Part shown: positions 10,961-21,268 of the stretch, piece by piece
Layout: every line of letters starts with the position of its first letter
Numbering within the stretch: position 1 is the stretch's first letter
Assembly (NCBI GenBank): GCA_032718475.1
Contig: JAUCBJ010002465.1
Location: 1-29,084, forward strand
DNA from: Nemertoderma westbladi
Taxonomy: Eukaryota; Xenacoelomorpha; Nemertodermatida; Nemertodermatidae
Length of the DNA stretch: 29,084 nucleotides
Direction: 5' to 3'
Translations under genes and position numbers: made by a program
The notes under the pieces: model-generated
The model's database searches: none
What the model saw: only the letters and a program-made list of their open reading frames with translations
What the model was told of the DNA's origin: nothing

Positions 10961-10973
10961 GGTCATATTGACC
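10961..10973. promoter_or_regulatory. IR3 nuclear-receptor-type palindrome (left copy)
   Basis: GGTCATATTGACC consists of two inverted GGTCA half-sites spaced by three bases, the layout of an estrogen-response-type element. The second copy is at 12418-12430, near the other end of the transposon. No evidence of use; it may only be part of the transposon end. Confidence 0.3.
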
Positions 10974-11434
10974 CTTCCCTCCAAAATCTACAAATATTTA
11001 CGAAAACGTCTGATTTTTTGTTTGTACGTAGGTATCACTTGTCTGGATCCGACCGAAAAAAAAAATTTTCGAAAAAATGTACTGGGGTGGTTATATTGCA
11101 GCACCAAAATTACAAGTATTGCACAATTTTCACAAAATTTGAAAGTTACATTTTCGGCTAATTATTTTTCAATACAGGTTTTCTGGGGTGCAAAATACAT
11201 TGGAAAATATTTAAAAATGATATGATTACTATAAATGGCTGTTTAGTCATCTCTGCGTAGGAAAAAAATGAAAAAAACAAGTAACCAGCACTTTTCAGTT
11301 AGAACACAAAATTTTTAATTCGCTTATACGATGCTATAAATTCACATTTTCAGGTTTTCGAGGGCGCTGATTCTAATGGAATACATTACTAATATGCCAG
11401 ATCATTGCTACTTGTATTTTTCGGCGTAATTTGG

Positions 11435-12250
11435 CAAATTTTGGTGCTAGCACCAAATTTCGTATCCATCACCAAAAAGTACAAGTTTGCGATGTCCAGT
11501 GCTGTTTTTATTGATTCCATCGGATTCAGGACCCTCATAAACCCGTATAACGCAAGAAACAAGGTCATACTATCTACTGATCAATTTGCATATTTTCCAA
11601 AATTTGGTGCTGGCACAACAATTTTCACCCACCGGCGAAAAATACAAGATCAAGAATACTGATTCCATTGAATTCAGAACCATCACAAACCCGTATAACG
11701 CAAGAAACAAGGTGACACAATCAATTGATATATTTGATGGTTTTCAAAATTTGGTGCTAGCACCACATTTTGCACCCACATCCGAAAAATACAAGTTTGA
11801 GATGTCTAGTTCGATAATTATATATTCCATTGAATTCCGAACAGCCATAAACCTCTAAAACGCAAGAAATAAATTGTCACAAGCAATTTTATCTATTGAA
11901 TGGATTTTCAAAATTTCGTGCTAGCACCAAAATTTGCACACAGCACCGAAAAATACGAGTTTGATACGCTTGGTGCAACTCGTATATATTTCATCGAATC
12001 CAGAACCCCAAAAAACCCCAATTGCGTAAAAAACAAGTTTCAAACAATCAATTTACAAAATTGACATATTTCAAAATTTGGTGCTGGCACCAAAATTTGG
12101 CACCCACCGAAAAAAACAAGTTTGAAATTTCTAAATCAATTTATATGAATTCCATCCAATTTCTAAGACCATAAAACCGGTGTAAATAAAAAATAGAGAT
12201 GTTACAATTCATATTTAATGAAATGTAATTTTCAAAAAACGTCTCAAAAA
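11435..12250. repeat. 163-bp tandem repeat inside the piggyBac-like element
   Basis: A palindromic core, TTGGTGCTAGCACCAA or a close variant, occurs at 11441, 11603, 11751, 11915 and 12078 (spacings 162, 148, 164, 163). Between cores there is a recurring order: a CACC-CGAAAAATACAAG segment, an ATTCCATNGAAT segment, an AACCC/ATAACGCAAGAAACAAG segment. Five copies, increasingly diverged toward the right. Short ORFs here are by-products of the repeat. Confidence 0.85.
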
Positions 12251-12417
12251 AAGTGCCAAAAGTAGGGTTAAAAAATGGTGCTGTAACTCGAAAAGTACCC
12301 AATATTTTTGAAAACGGTTTTCACTACTAGGAAGACAATAGATTTTTAGGAAAAGTCATAAAATTTCAGATTCCCAACTGCGTTTGTTTCAGAATTATAA
12401 TAAAAAAACCACGGGGG

Positions 12418-12430
12418 GGTCATATTGACC
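12418..12430. promoter_or_regulatory. IR3 nuclear-receptor-type palindrome (right copy)
   Basis: Same 13-base word as at 10961, here between a 7-base G run and a 19-base C run. Its preservation at both ends suggests it belonged to the element's functional ends, possibly a transposase-binding site; a receptor site is the alternative. Confidence 0.3.
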
Positions 12431-12464
12431 CCCCCCCCCCCCCCCCCGGGTTTAATAGGGTTAA

Positions 12465-12801
12465 GTCGAAAATAGTGTCATAAAATATCAGTCACTTAGT
12501 TATTTTTTATGGTAATTAATCTAAATAAGAATCAAATAGTAACTGTAATAGTTAGTAACAAGAAAAATTGAGGCTTAATAAAAATATTTATAATTCGATT
12601 AAATTGTATCAGAAAATAAATAAAATATGAAACAAGCACGCATACATGCATGTTATGTTGGATGCTAGATGCACAACCTGTTGTATATATCTATAACAAT
12701 ATACCAAATATAAAAAAATAATAACAATTCATTAACAATATATATTAATCTCATAGATTATATGGAAAAAGAAGACCTTATGGTTAGAAACGGTGTCTAG
12801 A
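12465..12801. other. AT-rich gap
   Basis: AT-rich sequence between the piggyBac-like element and the LINE relic. No coding, RNA or repeat structure recognised. Confidence 0.6.
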
Positions 12802-14116
12802 TCAGTCTGTAAAAGTTTGGTGTAGGTTTAGTCTAGCCAAAAGAACTAAGGTAACAATAGTATTACTATTGTATAATATTGTAGTATGTTTGGATGTATG
12901 GTCATTATTGCAGTTGTTTAGGATTGATCGGTAATAAGAGCTGTGAAACTTTTCTTTGAAGGTTAGGGGGATGTTTCCAGCTTTAGTTCTGACCTTTGCT
13001 CCTTTTAACACCTTCTTCACACAGTATTGTGAGGTAGCAATGCTAGTGAGTGTTGGGAGACCTTCTTGCCACGATAAGAGGTTGTAATCATCCATCAGAT
13101 TATCATGATAGGTTTTTGCGACATGATGTGTTAGAAGGTTACTGTTTCCTCGAGAATATTGTGCAAATTTGCGCATTCCTCTATGTATTTTGCTCTTGAT
13201 CTTTCATCTTTGTTGTCGCATGGCATGTACCTATAACAGTTATATCCTGGCTAAAGATGCCTTTTATTGTTATCCCAACTACCCTGTCTGATAATGTCTT
13301 CAGCACAGAGGAGTAAGGTGATATTGCTGACTTGAGGAATATTGCTACTCCACCCTCCCCTCGCACTCTTGCCTTAATGGCCAACATACCGTCCGATACT
13401 GTGTAATCTGCCTTTCATCATTTTGTTTCCTGTGGAAATGGTGTTTTGATTCACCAGCACTAAGCCAGTGTTCTTGAATGATTAATATATCTGGAGATGT
13501 CTTTCTTAGGAGGGTTTCGATATGATGTTTACTTCTTACATAGCCAGTGCAGTTATATGTGAGGACAATCAGGGGTGATTCGGCTTTTTTAGGTGTAATA
13601 GTTGGGGTTTCATTGGTTTGTTGTTCAGGTTTTTGGTTAAGATGATCCAATCTGCTATTTACTGGCAGAGAACCTACATCTGGTGGTAATGATTGTGTTT
13701 GGTATTTAAAAACGACTGTGTAGATCGCCATGGTTATAGTGGGCTGCAATGTTGCGGGTTGACTTCCTGTTGCGATCGTGGGCCTGATTATTGTCTATAT
13801 TCTGGTGTGTAGATGTTGCGTTATAGGGCATGTTTAGATGTATGTCTTGCGTTTCATTTCCATGGTTATAGCAGTAGTCTTTATTGTTATCCCGTTGATG
13901 TCTGTTAAAGCCATTGTTGTCCCGATTATTAAGTTGGTTGTGTCTGAAAATGGGGTTGTCTTTCTCTCTTGGGATGTATGAAAGGGTAAACCGGGCAGAT
14001 TGTTTACTGTAGTTGAAGTTAGGGTGAGTATTTTGTGAGTTGGGTAGTACTTCATATACTACTTTGGGGGGAGTGTAATCAGTGGACCTATAGCGTTTTC
14101 CAGTGTTGTTAGGTTC
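12802..14116 (-). mobile_element. LINE ORF1 end plus AP-type endonuclease (CR1/L2-like remnant)
   Basis: On the minus strand 14116-13711 is one open frame, Asn/His/Arg-rich (RDNNGFNRHQRDN), ending in a stop: it resembles the basic tail of an ORF1. An overlapping frame opens the endonuclease: VLTYNCTGYVRSKHHIETLL and ILIIQEHWL (about 13573-13460), with the catalytic Asn and Glu. After frame changes come RGEGGVAIFLKSAISPYSS (about 13360) and YMPCDNKDERSRAKYIEEC (about 13230-13170). The stretch 13130-12802 is open and unassigned; it may belong to a later part of the same ORF2 after a deletion. No RT is attached. The left end stops near the AT-rich gap, the right end abuts the RTE-like fragment. 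Confidence 0.75.
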
Positions 14117-14154
14117 GAGTTCTCTCTAATATTAATAGGAATTGTGCAGGTGTG

Positions 14155-14475
14155 TCAGCCTGAAGGGCTCCCCCATAAGACTTCAAATGGATCTGTGTCA
14201 CCATCAACCGCAGATACAAAAATGTCGTTGAACCATCGTATACTGATCTATCTGATGCGATTTAATATAATTCTATTGTATAGCTTTGCAGCAATCAAGA
14301 TCAACGAGATTCATTGAAAAGATCCATAGAGTAGTGAGGTTGCCCTTCTTGGGAACTGGCCCCAACTTATTTGCTTTCATTTCTCACGGAACTCTCGTCG
14401 TTTTGTACTACTGTACGTACATGTCTACCATGATGGGGTAAATGAGCTGAGCTCCAAACACTAATTTGGGAGATT
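14155..14475 (-). mobile_element. Internally deleted second copy of the 5882-8394 LINE family
   Basis: The reverse complement of about 14165-14250 matches 7385-7470 (GTATACGATGGTTC and following, through TGGTGACACAGA). The reverse complement of about 14255-14475 matches about 6950-7160, including the segment for MYRTTRVPQEMK and AAKLYNRILLNRI. The intervening 225 bases of the longer copy, roughly 7160-7385, are missing. Many substitutions and frame breaks show it is an old relic. Confidence 0.8.
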
Positions 14476-15938
14476 CTGTGTTTTAACAATTTTGATGTCT
14501 GTATAGAAATTAAAAAACCTTTATCCTACTATTAACTTTCGAAAAGATAATTTTCACTGCTCATCTCCAGATACTGTAAGCAGTTATCCGAAGCGGCGCC
14601 TAAATATTTAACAATGATTAGCCAGCAATGCGCTACGATTTATACTGTATGTACACTGTACAGGGGTTAAACGAGAAATCCCTGTGTGGAGCACTCTTTC
14701 CCCTATCTTCTAGCCCTGCCCTGCTGTTCGCGCTTTCAGACCTTTGGCAGTTTAACCCGCCAAATTAGAATGTCTTCTAGATAATAAATCTGCTTTTAGT
14801 CTATGACAAGTATTTGATTCACTACACTAGTCGAAACCAATCCGTGCGCGACCATTCACCCGCTGGATATTCCCGGGAGATTGGGTTCGACGGTTTAATT
14901 TTTATTGCTATGTAAGCCTAATGTATTATTCGACTGACAGTATTATATAATCTCTGACAATATTATTCACCTTCGGTAATATTAACAGTTCCTTTAGGAC
15001 GTGGCGCTTTATCTATATAAACAGAGTTATGACTTAAACTACTCAAAACGATATGGCTTAATTATAATTCACATATATGGCGCATTCTTTAGGAATTGCT
15101 TCTTTAACAGACTCACTCATACACTATGCTGCACAATACTGCACACTAATCTGCCAATCTTCACTGATTTTAGTCACATATAAAAGGAACACAGGCTGAC
15201 TCATGTAGGGTCTATCGAATAACATTAGATTCACTTCAAACCACTTTAACATAAGTCACAATCGTTATTGGTAACCTTTCTCTCTTACCTTAGGTATATC
15301 AAGAATATTGGGTTGCGGGGTTATTTATCGTTGTTCCAAATATAATTATTCATCAACCATATTATGAAGAACTGACAGCAAATAGCAGTATAAAACAACA
15401 AGTCAGTACCGGTATGTCAGCAATGAGACATAGGCATGCAGGTCCGCAGTCCGTTAAAGGATATATGCCCTTTATAATTAAACCTACTAGTGTACGACTA
15501 AAAAGCAGTACAGCACAAAAAACTTCCAAGCCGTTCTTTCTTTGGCTCAAGACTGAATGTAAACACTGCACATAGGCATTGCGTCATTTCTCGGAAATTT
15601 TCTGTACAAGGAGCCACAAAAACGCTCTCATTGGCTGACTGAACTGAGAGACGCCGTAGAACAAAGGAAATCAACACGTATGAATGTCAGCTGTTAACCG
15701 TAGTCATAGTAACTACTGTTCAAGAGTAGCTATCACCCTTTTGCGTCACGAATTGCCATAGAATCATAAAAATATGCCTTTCACAGTACACATACGGAGG
15801 AAATAGGTCTTAGATCCTCTAAAAACACCGATACAGCAATAATACGGTCTCTTACACTTATTAAATCAACTACAGAGTATTTTAAGGTAAAAGATAATAA
15901 AAATAACGGGGCAATTCAGCAAAGGCTTTTACACCTGC
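14476..15938. other. Gene-free region
   Basis: No gene recognised. A short inverted pair, GGGTTAAAC near 14665 and GTTTAACCC near 14751, encloses about 80 bases of less AT-rich sequence. CCAAT-type (ATTGGC near 15630) and CRE-like (GCGTCA near 15579 and 15742) words occur at 15570-15760, which could be regulatory but lie near no detected gene. Confidence 0.5.
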
Positions 15939-15988
15939 CTATCCTATGGTGGCTCTGAAGGGCCATGATTATAATTTGTCTTCATTAT

Positions 15989-16174
15989 TGAAAAGTCGTG
16001 CGCACGAGATTTAAGAGCTGAAAAGTCGCGTGCATGAGATTTAAGAGCTGAAAAGTCGTGAGCACGAGATTTAAGAGATGAAAAGTAATGCGCATGACAT
16101 TTCAGTTTTAAACTGAAATCTCGTTCTCACGACGTTTCAGCTCTTAATTCTCGTGCACACAACTTTTCAGCTCT
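15989..16174. repeat. Left subterminal array of the 30-bp repeat
   Basis: Units start with AAAAGTCGTGCGCACGAG and end TTTAAGAGCTG; about four forward copies occur at 15989-16110. At about 16107-16125 the order inverts through TTTCAGTTTTAAACTGAAA and two further units run the other way until the LINE begins. The centre of each unit is the palindrome CGTGCGCACG. Confidence 0.9.
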
Positions 16175-18066
16175 ACAGTAATATACTGTTATCACATTAT
16201 ATTTTCTTTCATTCATTTCGTTCCGGCTTACGCCCCGGTGGCTATAATTAGTTAAACACAGAATAATAAAATGGTTTTGCACTGAATAACAAACAAACAC
16301 AAACACATCTAAGTAAAAATACCATAGAGGCACAGAGCAACACTAAGTAAAAATACCATAGAGGCACAGAGCAAACCTAAGTAAAAATACCATAGAGGCA
16401 CAGACCAACACATATATCGGAATGAATATAAATGAACATTGCTGGTCTACAAACATCATAACGAAATAAATTAACCATAATTCATTTATTAACCATTGCC
16501 GAGTTCAATTAAATGGCTAACACCCCGGTGGCTATATTAACTTTGGTTTATATAGTCCATAATTACTTCTTGCTTGGACACGAAATCAGTAGAAGTAGTA
16601 ACCCTCATATTTAATACACAAGTTTATAAACCAGGCTTTTATAAGATCCACGTCTGAGATGTCGTGCTGTTCACTGCACCTCTTTTGTTTTAGAAGAGAT
16701 TTAATTCCGTATTTATTGACACTCAGTGAAGGTAGTGATGGAAGATCTAGCAACCACGAATTGATTTTATATTGCGAAAATATATCTGTTTTGGTGCCCC
16801 CCCCCCCCCCCCCACCCTATTTTTTGTAAAACAAGCCAATAACTATATAGGGCAGTCAACCTATTGTTGCCTGTATTAAATACATTGTTAACAAGTCTGC
16901 AGTTGTGAAATCTGATTAAGGTCTCTAATTTGGGTTGGTTCAAAATACTGCAAAATGTCGCAGAGTCCAAGTAATTTCCAAGTCGGAGTGTTCTTCGTAA
17001 GCCTTTGCGACATGATCGTGCTACTTCAAGAAGGCGTGTTTCACCTAGTAGTAAGGCAGACCCATACAGAGCCGAGGGTAAGCAGATAGATGCCCATAGT
17101 TTTGAGACAATGGAAAGGGGGACCCTATCAACACATAGGCCTCTCGATTCTAAATTGCTCACTTGATTCCATAGTTTACTCTTGAAGTGTCTTGCTATAC
17201 CTTTATGGTTAAATGGAACTGGCATTCCTAGGAATATGAAGGATTACTCAGATTTAATTGTACGACCGTGTAGCTCCACATATCCCCCAAGTACATCTCA
17301 TTTTCATCTATCACTATGTGGTGTGATTTATTTGGACTAGGACTAGGATTTTTTCAATGTCTGTCTTCGTATTTCCAATAAAAATGATATCGTCTGCATA
17401 ACTAATCGCGCCACAAGGTAAATGTTTTATGTGTATTCCTAATCCACTGTTCTCTATCTCATGGAATAGATCAGCCATATATAGATTAAATAATATGGCC
17501 GATAGGATACCACCCTGACGTACGCCCTGCAAAAGATAAAATTGATTCTTGTGGGTTGCTTTTCCGGATTGATAATAGGAGTGAATGGCTGAAACCAAGT
17601 TATCTTGTACGCCAGTTGACCGCAGTTTCCAAAATAGTTGATTATAGGAGACCCTATCAAATGCTGCCTTTAGATCAATTGATAAAATATGTATCCTTGA
17701 TCCCCTTCTACTGAAATGGGAAGCTAGGTTGTTCACTAGATGGCTGGCAATTTCCGTATTAATGTTATGTTTGTATCCCAGTTGTAAATCAGCAAGTTTA
17801 GGGTTAATGTGGGTGTGCCAACTTCAGCTAACACAAGATATTCCCATAACTTAGCTATGGTGTTTATAATTGAAACTGGGCGATAGTTATCTTTGTCTTG
17901 TTTACTTTTCCATTCATTTTTGACTAGAGGTATAATTATAATTGATCCAAACGCCGTTGGTACCTTGCCTGTTGCCCGTACTGTATTGAAGATAAAGGCT
18001 AATTTGTCACACAGTTCGTCCGATATAGCATGATACAGATGTTCTGCCTGCTTTAAGAATGCCTAC
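16175..18066 (-). mobile_element. 5'-truncated LINE inserted in the foldback element
   Basis: Minus-strand ORF2 starts inside the RT: FGSIIIIPLVKNEWKSKQ and NYRPVSIINTIAKLWEYL (about 17975-17850), SIDLKAAFDRVS (A-box, about 17675), LLQGVRQGGILSAILFNLYMADL (about 17520), AISYADDIIFIGN (YADD near 17390), then YLGMPVPFN (about 17230) and a long C-terminal domain; after a poly-C tract at 16797-16813 the frame resumes as SWLLDLPSLPSLSVNKYG and ends at a stop at 16586-16588. A 3' untranslated part continues to about 16175. The frame is broken in several places. Both ends fall inside units of the 30-base array (the left array breaks off after CAGCTCT, the right resumes near CTTGTGCGC), so the LINE inserted after the array existed. 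Confidence 0.8.
16309..16410. repeat. 34-bp tandem repeat, three copies
   Basis: The unit begins CTAAGTAAAAATACCATAG and ends with AGGCACAGA; copies start at 16309, 16343 and 16377, exactly 34 bases apart, with almost no divergence. It lies in the 3' untranslated part of the nested LINE. The phrase CCCCGGTGGCTATA flanks it at about 16232 and 16522. Confidence 0.9.
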
Positions 18067-18069
18067 TTC

Positions 18070-18612
18070 TTGTGCGCACGACTTTTCAGCTCTTAAATTT
18101 CGTGCGCACGACTTCTCAACTCTTAAATCGCGTGCGCACACGACTTTTCAGCTCTTAAATTTCGTGCGCACGACTTTCCAACTCTTAAATCTCGTGTGCA
18201 CGACTTTTCAGCTCTTTAGTCACGTGCTCACGACTTTTCAGCTCTTAAATCTCGTGCGCACGACTTTTCAGCTCGTAAATCTTGTGCGCCAGACTTTTCA
18301 GCTCTTAAATCTCGTGCGCACGTCTTTTCAGCTTTTAAATCTCGTGTGCGCGACTTTTCAGCTCTTAAATCTCGTGTGCATAACTTTTCAGCTTTTAAAT
18401 CTTGTGCGCACGAGATTTCTGTTTTAAACTCAAATCTCGTGAGCACGAGATTTAAGATCTGAAATGTCGTGTGCGCGAGATTTGAGTTTAAAACTGAAAT
18501 GAAAACTTTTCAGCTCTTAAATCTCCTGCGCACGACTTTTCAGCTCTTAAATCTACTGCGCACGAGTTGTCAGCTCATAAATCTCGTGCTCACGACTTTT
18601 CAGCTCTTAAAT
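18070..18612. repeat. Right subterminal array of the 30-bp repeat
   Basis: About eleven units in the orientation ACTTTTCAGCTCTTAAATCT with CGTGCGCACG cores run from 18070 to about 18410. At 18410-18500 there is an inverted patch centred on GTTTTAAACT words, then four more units to 18612. The unit of 30 bases is a multiple of three, which keeps frames open on both strands without coding meaning. Confidence 0.9.
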
Positions 18613-18670
18613 TAGTTATGAAGAAAAAAATATAATCATGCGATGGCTCTTCAGAGCCACCATACTATCC

Positions 18671-20054
18671 ACATAACATTCACTAATAATCAAAACTGAA
18701 AACCGAAACTCCAATGTAAACTGAAAACTGAAACTCTGGGCTACCTTATAAACTGCACTACCGTTATCAGGAAAGTCAGTAAGATGTTGCTAAGATTCAT
18801 TACAAAAAGAACAGTACCGGTAGGCGGGTATATCTTTTGTGTAGAGGTATAGCCTACATATATAGAGGCTACATGAAGGTAGGTGTAGCCTACATGTAGA
18901 TGCACGTGTAGGGTGAATGTAGGTAGGTGTAGTCCCATAGATATTAATGTAATTTATGTGTCAACTTGCAGTAACGTGATACACGGTCGTCAATCAGGAT
19001 GTATGGCAATAATCTCTGATCTCCACGGTACAATACGGTACATCAACCTGCAGACCTGTCTGCTGTCAGACAACAGGTTTTACTGCATACTGCAGTGCCG
19101 TATAAATATCAAACATCGCGTTCTGATTATACTAAAGTCCCTTACTCGTCATAAATATTAGGCCCTAATAAATTTGAATATGCTAACGCCACGAAAGGCA
19201 TCGTTCCATTAGATTAACTCGTTCTGATTTATATGTTTATTGAGTAAGAGTAACCTAAACAAACAGCCATCATCGCGGGGACTATAGTCTACCAGAAACC
19301 CTGACCCCCCCTCTGCCCCTCTTTATCTGTTTATCAACCATACATCCATGGGACTTGAACAGTACTTCAGCATTGAAATGTGTTGGACGTTTTGTTTTGA
19401 AAGTAAAAATATAGAAGTCTGGAAGTTTTGTTTGTTTTAATTTTTCAGGCAGTCACATTCCACCAACCAGCAACAGTCCCATCCCTTCCCACTATCCCGC
19501 AGACCACCACACTGTTTCATTATAAAGTATTCCCATCTCGATGATGGGAATTAATCAGTATTAGCAGAAGAGCATTGTTTGTGATTACCGGTACCCTAAA
19601 TCATGTTTGGCAGTTGTTCAAAATGGCAAATTCATTATAATCATAATTATACAGTAGGCATAGGCCTACTGGTGACTGGTATTCAGGCCTAATGTAATGT
19701 TCGAATTAGGCCAACTATGTAAGCCTCTGTACTGTAATATTTCCTTTCTTCTAAAAAAAATTGTCTAGGGTATCTGGCATATTTTATAAATTACGATATA
19801 CTGTATTTTCCCCCTAAATATCCTTCTTAATTGTACTGTACTGTATTGTACTGTATTGATAATTGTACTTCGCACTCATCCATCCTTATTTAACCTACGC
19901 TATATCAATTTGAGGAAGCTGTAACGCTACATTAATGAAAAAGGTCAGAGTTAAAATAAATAAAGTTCTTTAGGGCGACAACTTTTAGCCATTCCCGTAG
20001 TTCTTCTGTACTTATACTGTATATAAGCGACTTAATATACCGGTACTTCCTGTC
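18671..20054. other. Gene-free region
   Basis: Contains a cryptic simple stretch rich in GTAGCCTACAT words (about 18830-18940), a small hairpin ATTCCCATC / GATGGGAAT at about 19528-19551 and a TGTACT-type short repeat at about 19838-19865. No gene, RNA or transposon end recognised. The last 150 bases may belong to the LINE that is recognisable from 20055, but I could not read it there. Confidence 0.5.
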
Positions 20055-20325
20055 GAAGAAATCTACAAACTTGAAATATGTAAACTTATGTACGATGTTT
20101 TACAAATACAGTATTTATCAGAAGTTCGAATCTTTTTAGCGTATTTTAAAAAAGTAAGCTCAATCCACTCACACAACGCTCTAATGGCGGGTGTTTCTTT
20201 ATTCCATCAATGATAAGGGTCCCGTTTTATGGAATACGTTGCCCCAAAACATTAGAGAAGTCAATAATAATATCATATTCTCAAAGTATCTGAAAAAGTC
20301 AAAGTACCTCCTGGGGGCTCTATAA
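20055..20325 (+). mobile_element. CR1/L2-like LINE ORF2 C-terminus (remnant)
   Basis: The first frame reads EEIYKLEICKLMYDVL and then FKKVSSIHSHNALMAG; after a +1 shift near 20205 a second frame reads INDKGPVLWNTLPQNIREV, FSKYLKKSKYLLGAL and a stop at 20323-20325. The pattern of a short helix, IHSHNT-like motif, LWN-LP-IR and a basic final helix is the usual C-terminal tail of CR1/L2/Rex-type ORF2. The frameshift makes it a pseudogene. The RT domain is not adjacent. Confidence 0.8.
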
Positions 20326-21268
20326 ATTAAGTACAATAGTTCCGGGGTCACGGGGTAGCAGGCGCGGGGTTACGCTTTCCATCCATTTTTGGTTCTTTTT
20401 TATTTTCTGTAAATGTGTAATATTCATTACCGAACACGCTGTCCCACCCCTCTTTATTTTATCATATTTTCCGGAAATATAAATTGCAGAGCTACTTTGA
20501 CCTACCCGGGCGCGGAGTCACGTAGTGCTAGCATTAGGTAATAATTAAGTAATATAAAGCCCTCTCTATAGCGCAGCTTTCAATAATTTCAATACCCAAA
20601 ACAATAAACGGTCTCATTAAGGAAAGGAATGGAGCAGGTTAGGCTGGGTTTTCTAACTAAAACAATAAACGACTTTCTCGTTTTCAATATCAGAGGGATT
20701 TATTAGAGGGACCAGAGGCAGTTTATAGCCATTTTGGGGAAAGGACCATAGGTTACAGAGCCAGTCTTATTCAGCCAATACAATAAATGATCTTGTTAAC
20801 AATACATCGAAAAGAGCAGCTTACAGTACTGAGGCGTGCTTTTCTAACCAAAACAATGAAAGATATCTTAATCTATTGAATGATATGAGAATTGCTAATT
20901 ATCTTAATATATATATATATATAATACTGTAGGCCTATATATGTTAAGATATATCTTAATATATTATTTGCCAATTATCATTTATGACTGTACATATCAC
21001 ATATCACAGTATCAATACGTATCACAGTGCTACTGTATGATTACTGTGCTAGGTACAGTGTATAAGTCTTTATAAGTCTAGTGCCGTGAACCTGAAATTG
21101 CAAATATAAACAAACAAGACAATTTATTCCCTACAGTAATTCTGTTGATTGATTATTGTACAGTAATTGAACTTATAGGCCTATTACTTGGCCTAAGCCT
21201 AATATTTTAGAACTTCTATCTGCTATTCTGTACACCTGTCTCAAAAAATATAAATATTATTTTCCGAT
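20326..21268. other. Region upstream of the TPR-MYND gene
   Basis: Holds the LINE's probable 3' untranslated part, an AT dinucleotide run and hairpin at about 20905-20965 (GTTAAGATATATCTTAA), and AT-rich leader sequence. ATATTTTAG before AACTTC (about 21203-21210) could be a splice acceptor for a 5' untranslated exon. No strong core promoter element can be assigned. Confidence 0.4.

Larger units (their letters stand above)
10901..12464. mobile_element. piggyBac-like non-autonomous transposon (TTAA flanks)
   Basis: TTAA at 10901-10904 and TTAA at 12461-12464 flank an element of 1556 bases. Its ends are inverted repeats, CCCTATTAGTACCGGG on the left and CCCTATTAAACCCGGG on the right read inward, matching at 13 of 16 positions. 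TTAA target duplication with CCC-starting ends is the hallmark of the piggyBac superfamily (Kolobok elements also use TTAA). Further in, both ends have a 19-base G/C homopolymer next to GGTCATATTGACC. No transposase is encoded; the interior is a tandem repeat. Therefore it must have moved, if at all, with help from an autonomous relative. Confidence 0.75.
15939..18670. mobile_element. Foldback-type DNA transposon with a nested LINE
   Basis: A 6-base direct repeat CTATCC (15939-15944 and 18665-18670) flanks a 2720-base element. Its ends are inverted: TATGGTGGCTCTGAAG at 15945 and its perfect complement ending at 18664, followed inward by an imperfect match (GCCA, TGATTATA, CTTCAT) over about 45 bases. 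Inside the ends are arrays of a 30-base repeat. A TA duplication (TA immediately inside CTATCC) is an alternative reading of the target site. Removing the LINE at about 16175-18066 leaves about 830 bases without coding capacity, as expected for a Foldback-like or other non-autonomous element. The superfamily is unknown. Confidence 0.75.

Noticed and set aside
11405-11858. Two overlapping ORFs with related repeats
   Set aside because: They follow the 163-base repeat of the piggyBac-like element and resemble no transposase.
18059-18427. Open frame with a regular 10-residue repeat (FQLLNLVRTT type)
   Set aside because: It is the 30-base transposon array read in frame; 30 is a multiple of three and the opposite strand is open too.
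18070-18612. CRISPR-like look of regularly spaced 30-base repeats
   Set aside because: Units are contiguous with no unique spacers, lie inside transposon ends, and the context is eukaryotic.
18741-18938. Minus-strand ORF rich in His, Tyr and Val
   Set aside because: Produced by repeated GTAGCCTACAT words; no protein features.
20100-20140. Possible tRNA B box around AGTTCGAATCT
   Set aside because: No A box or cloverleaf stem can be formed around it, and it is within a readable LINE ORF2 frame.
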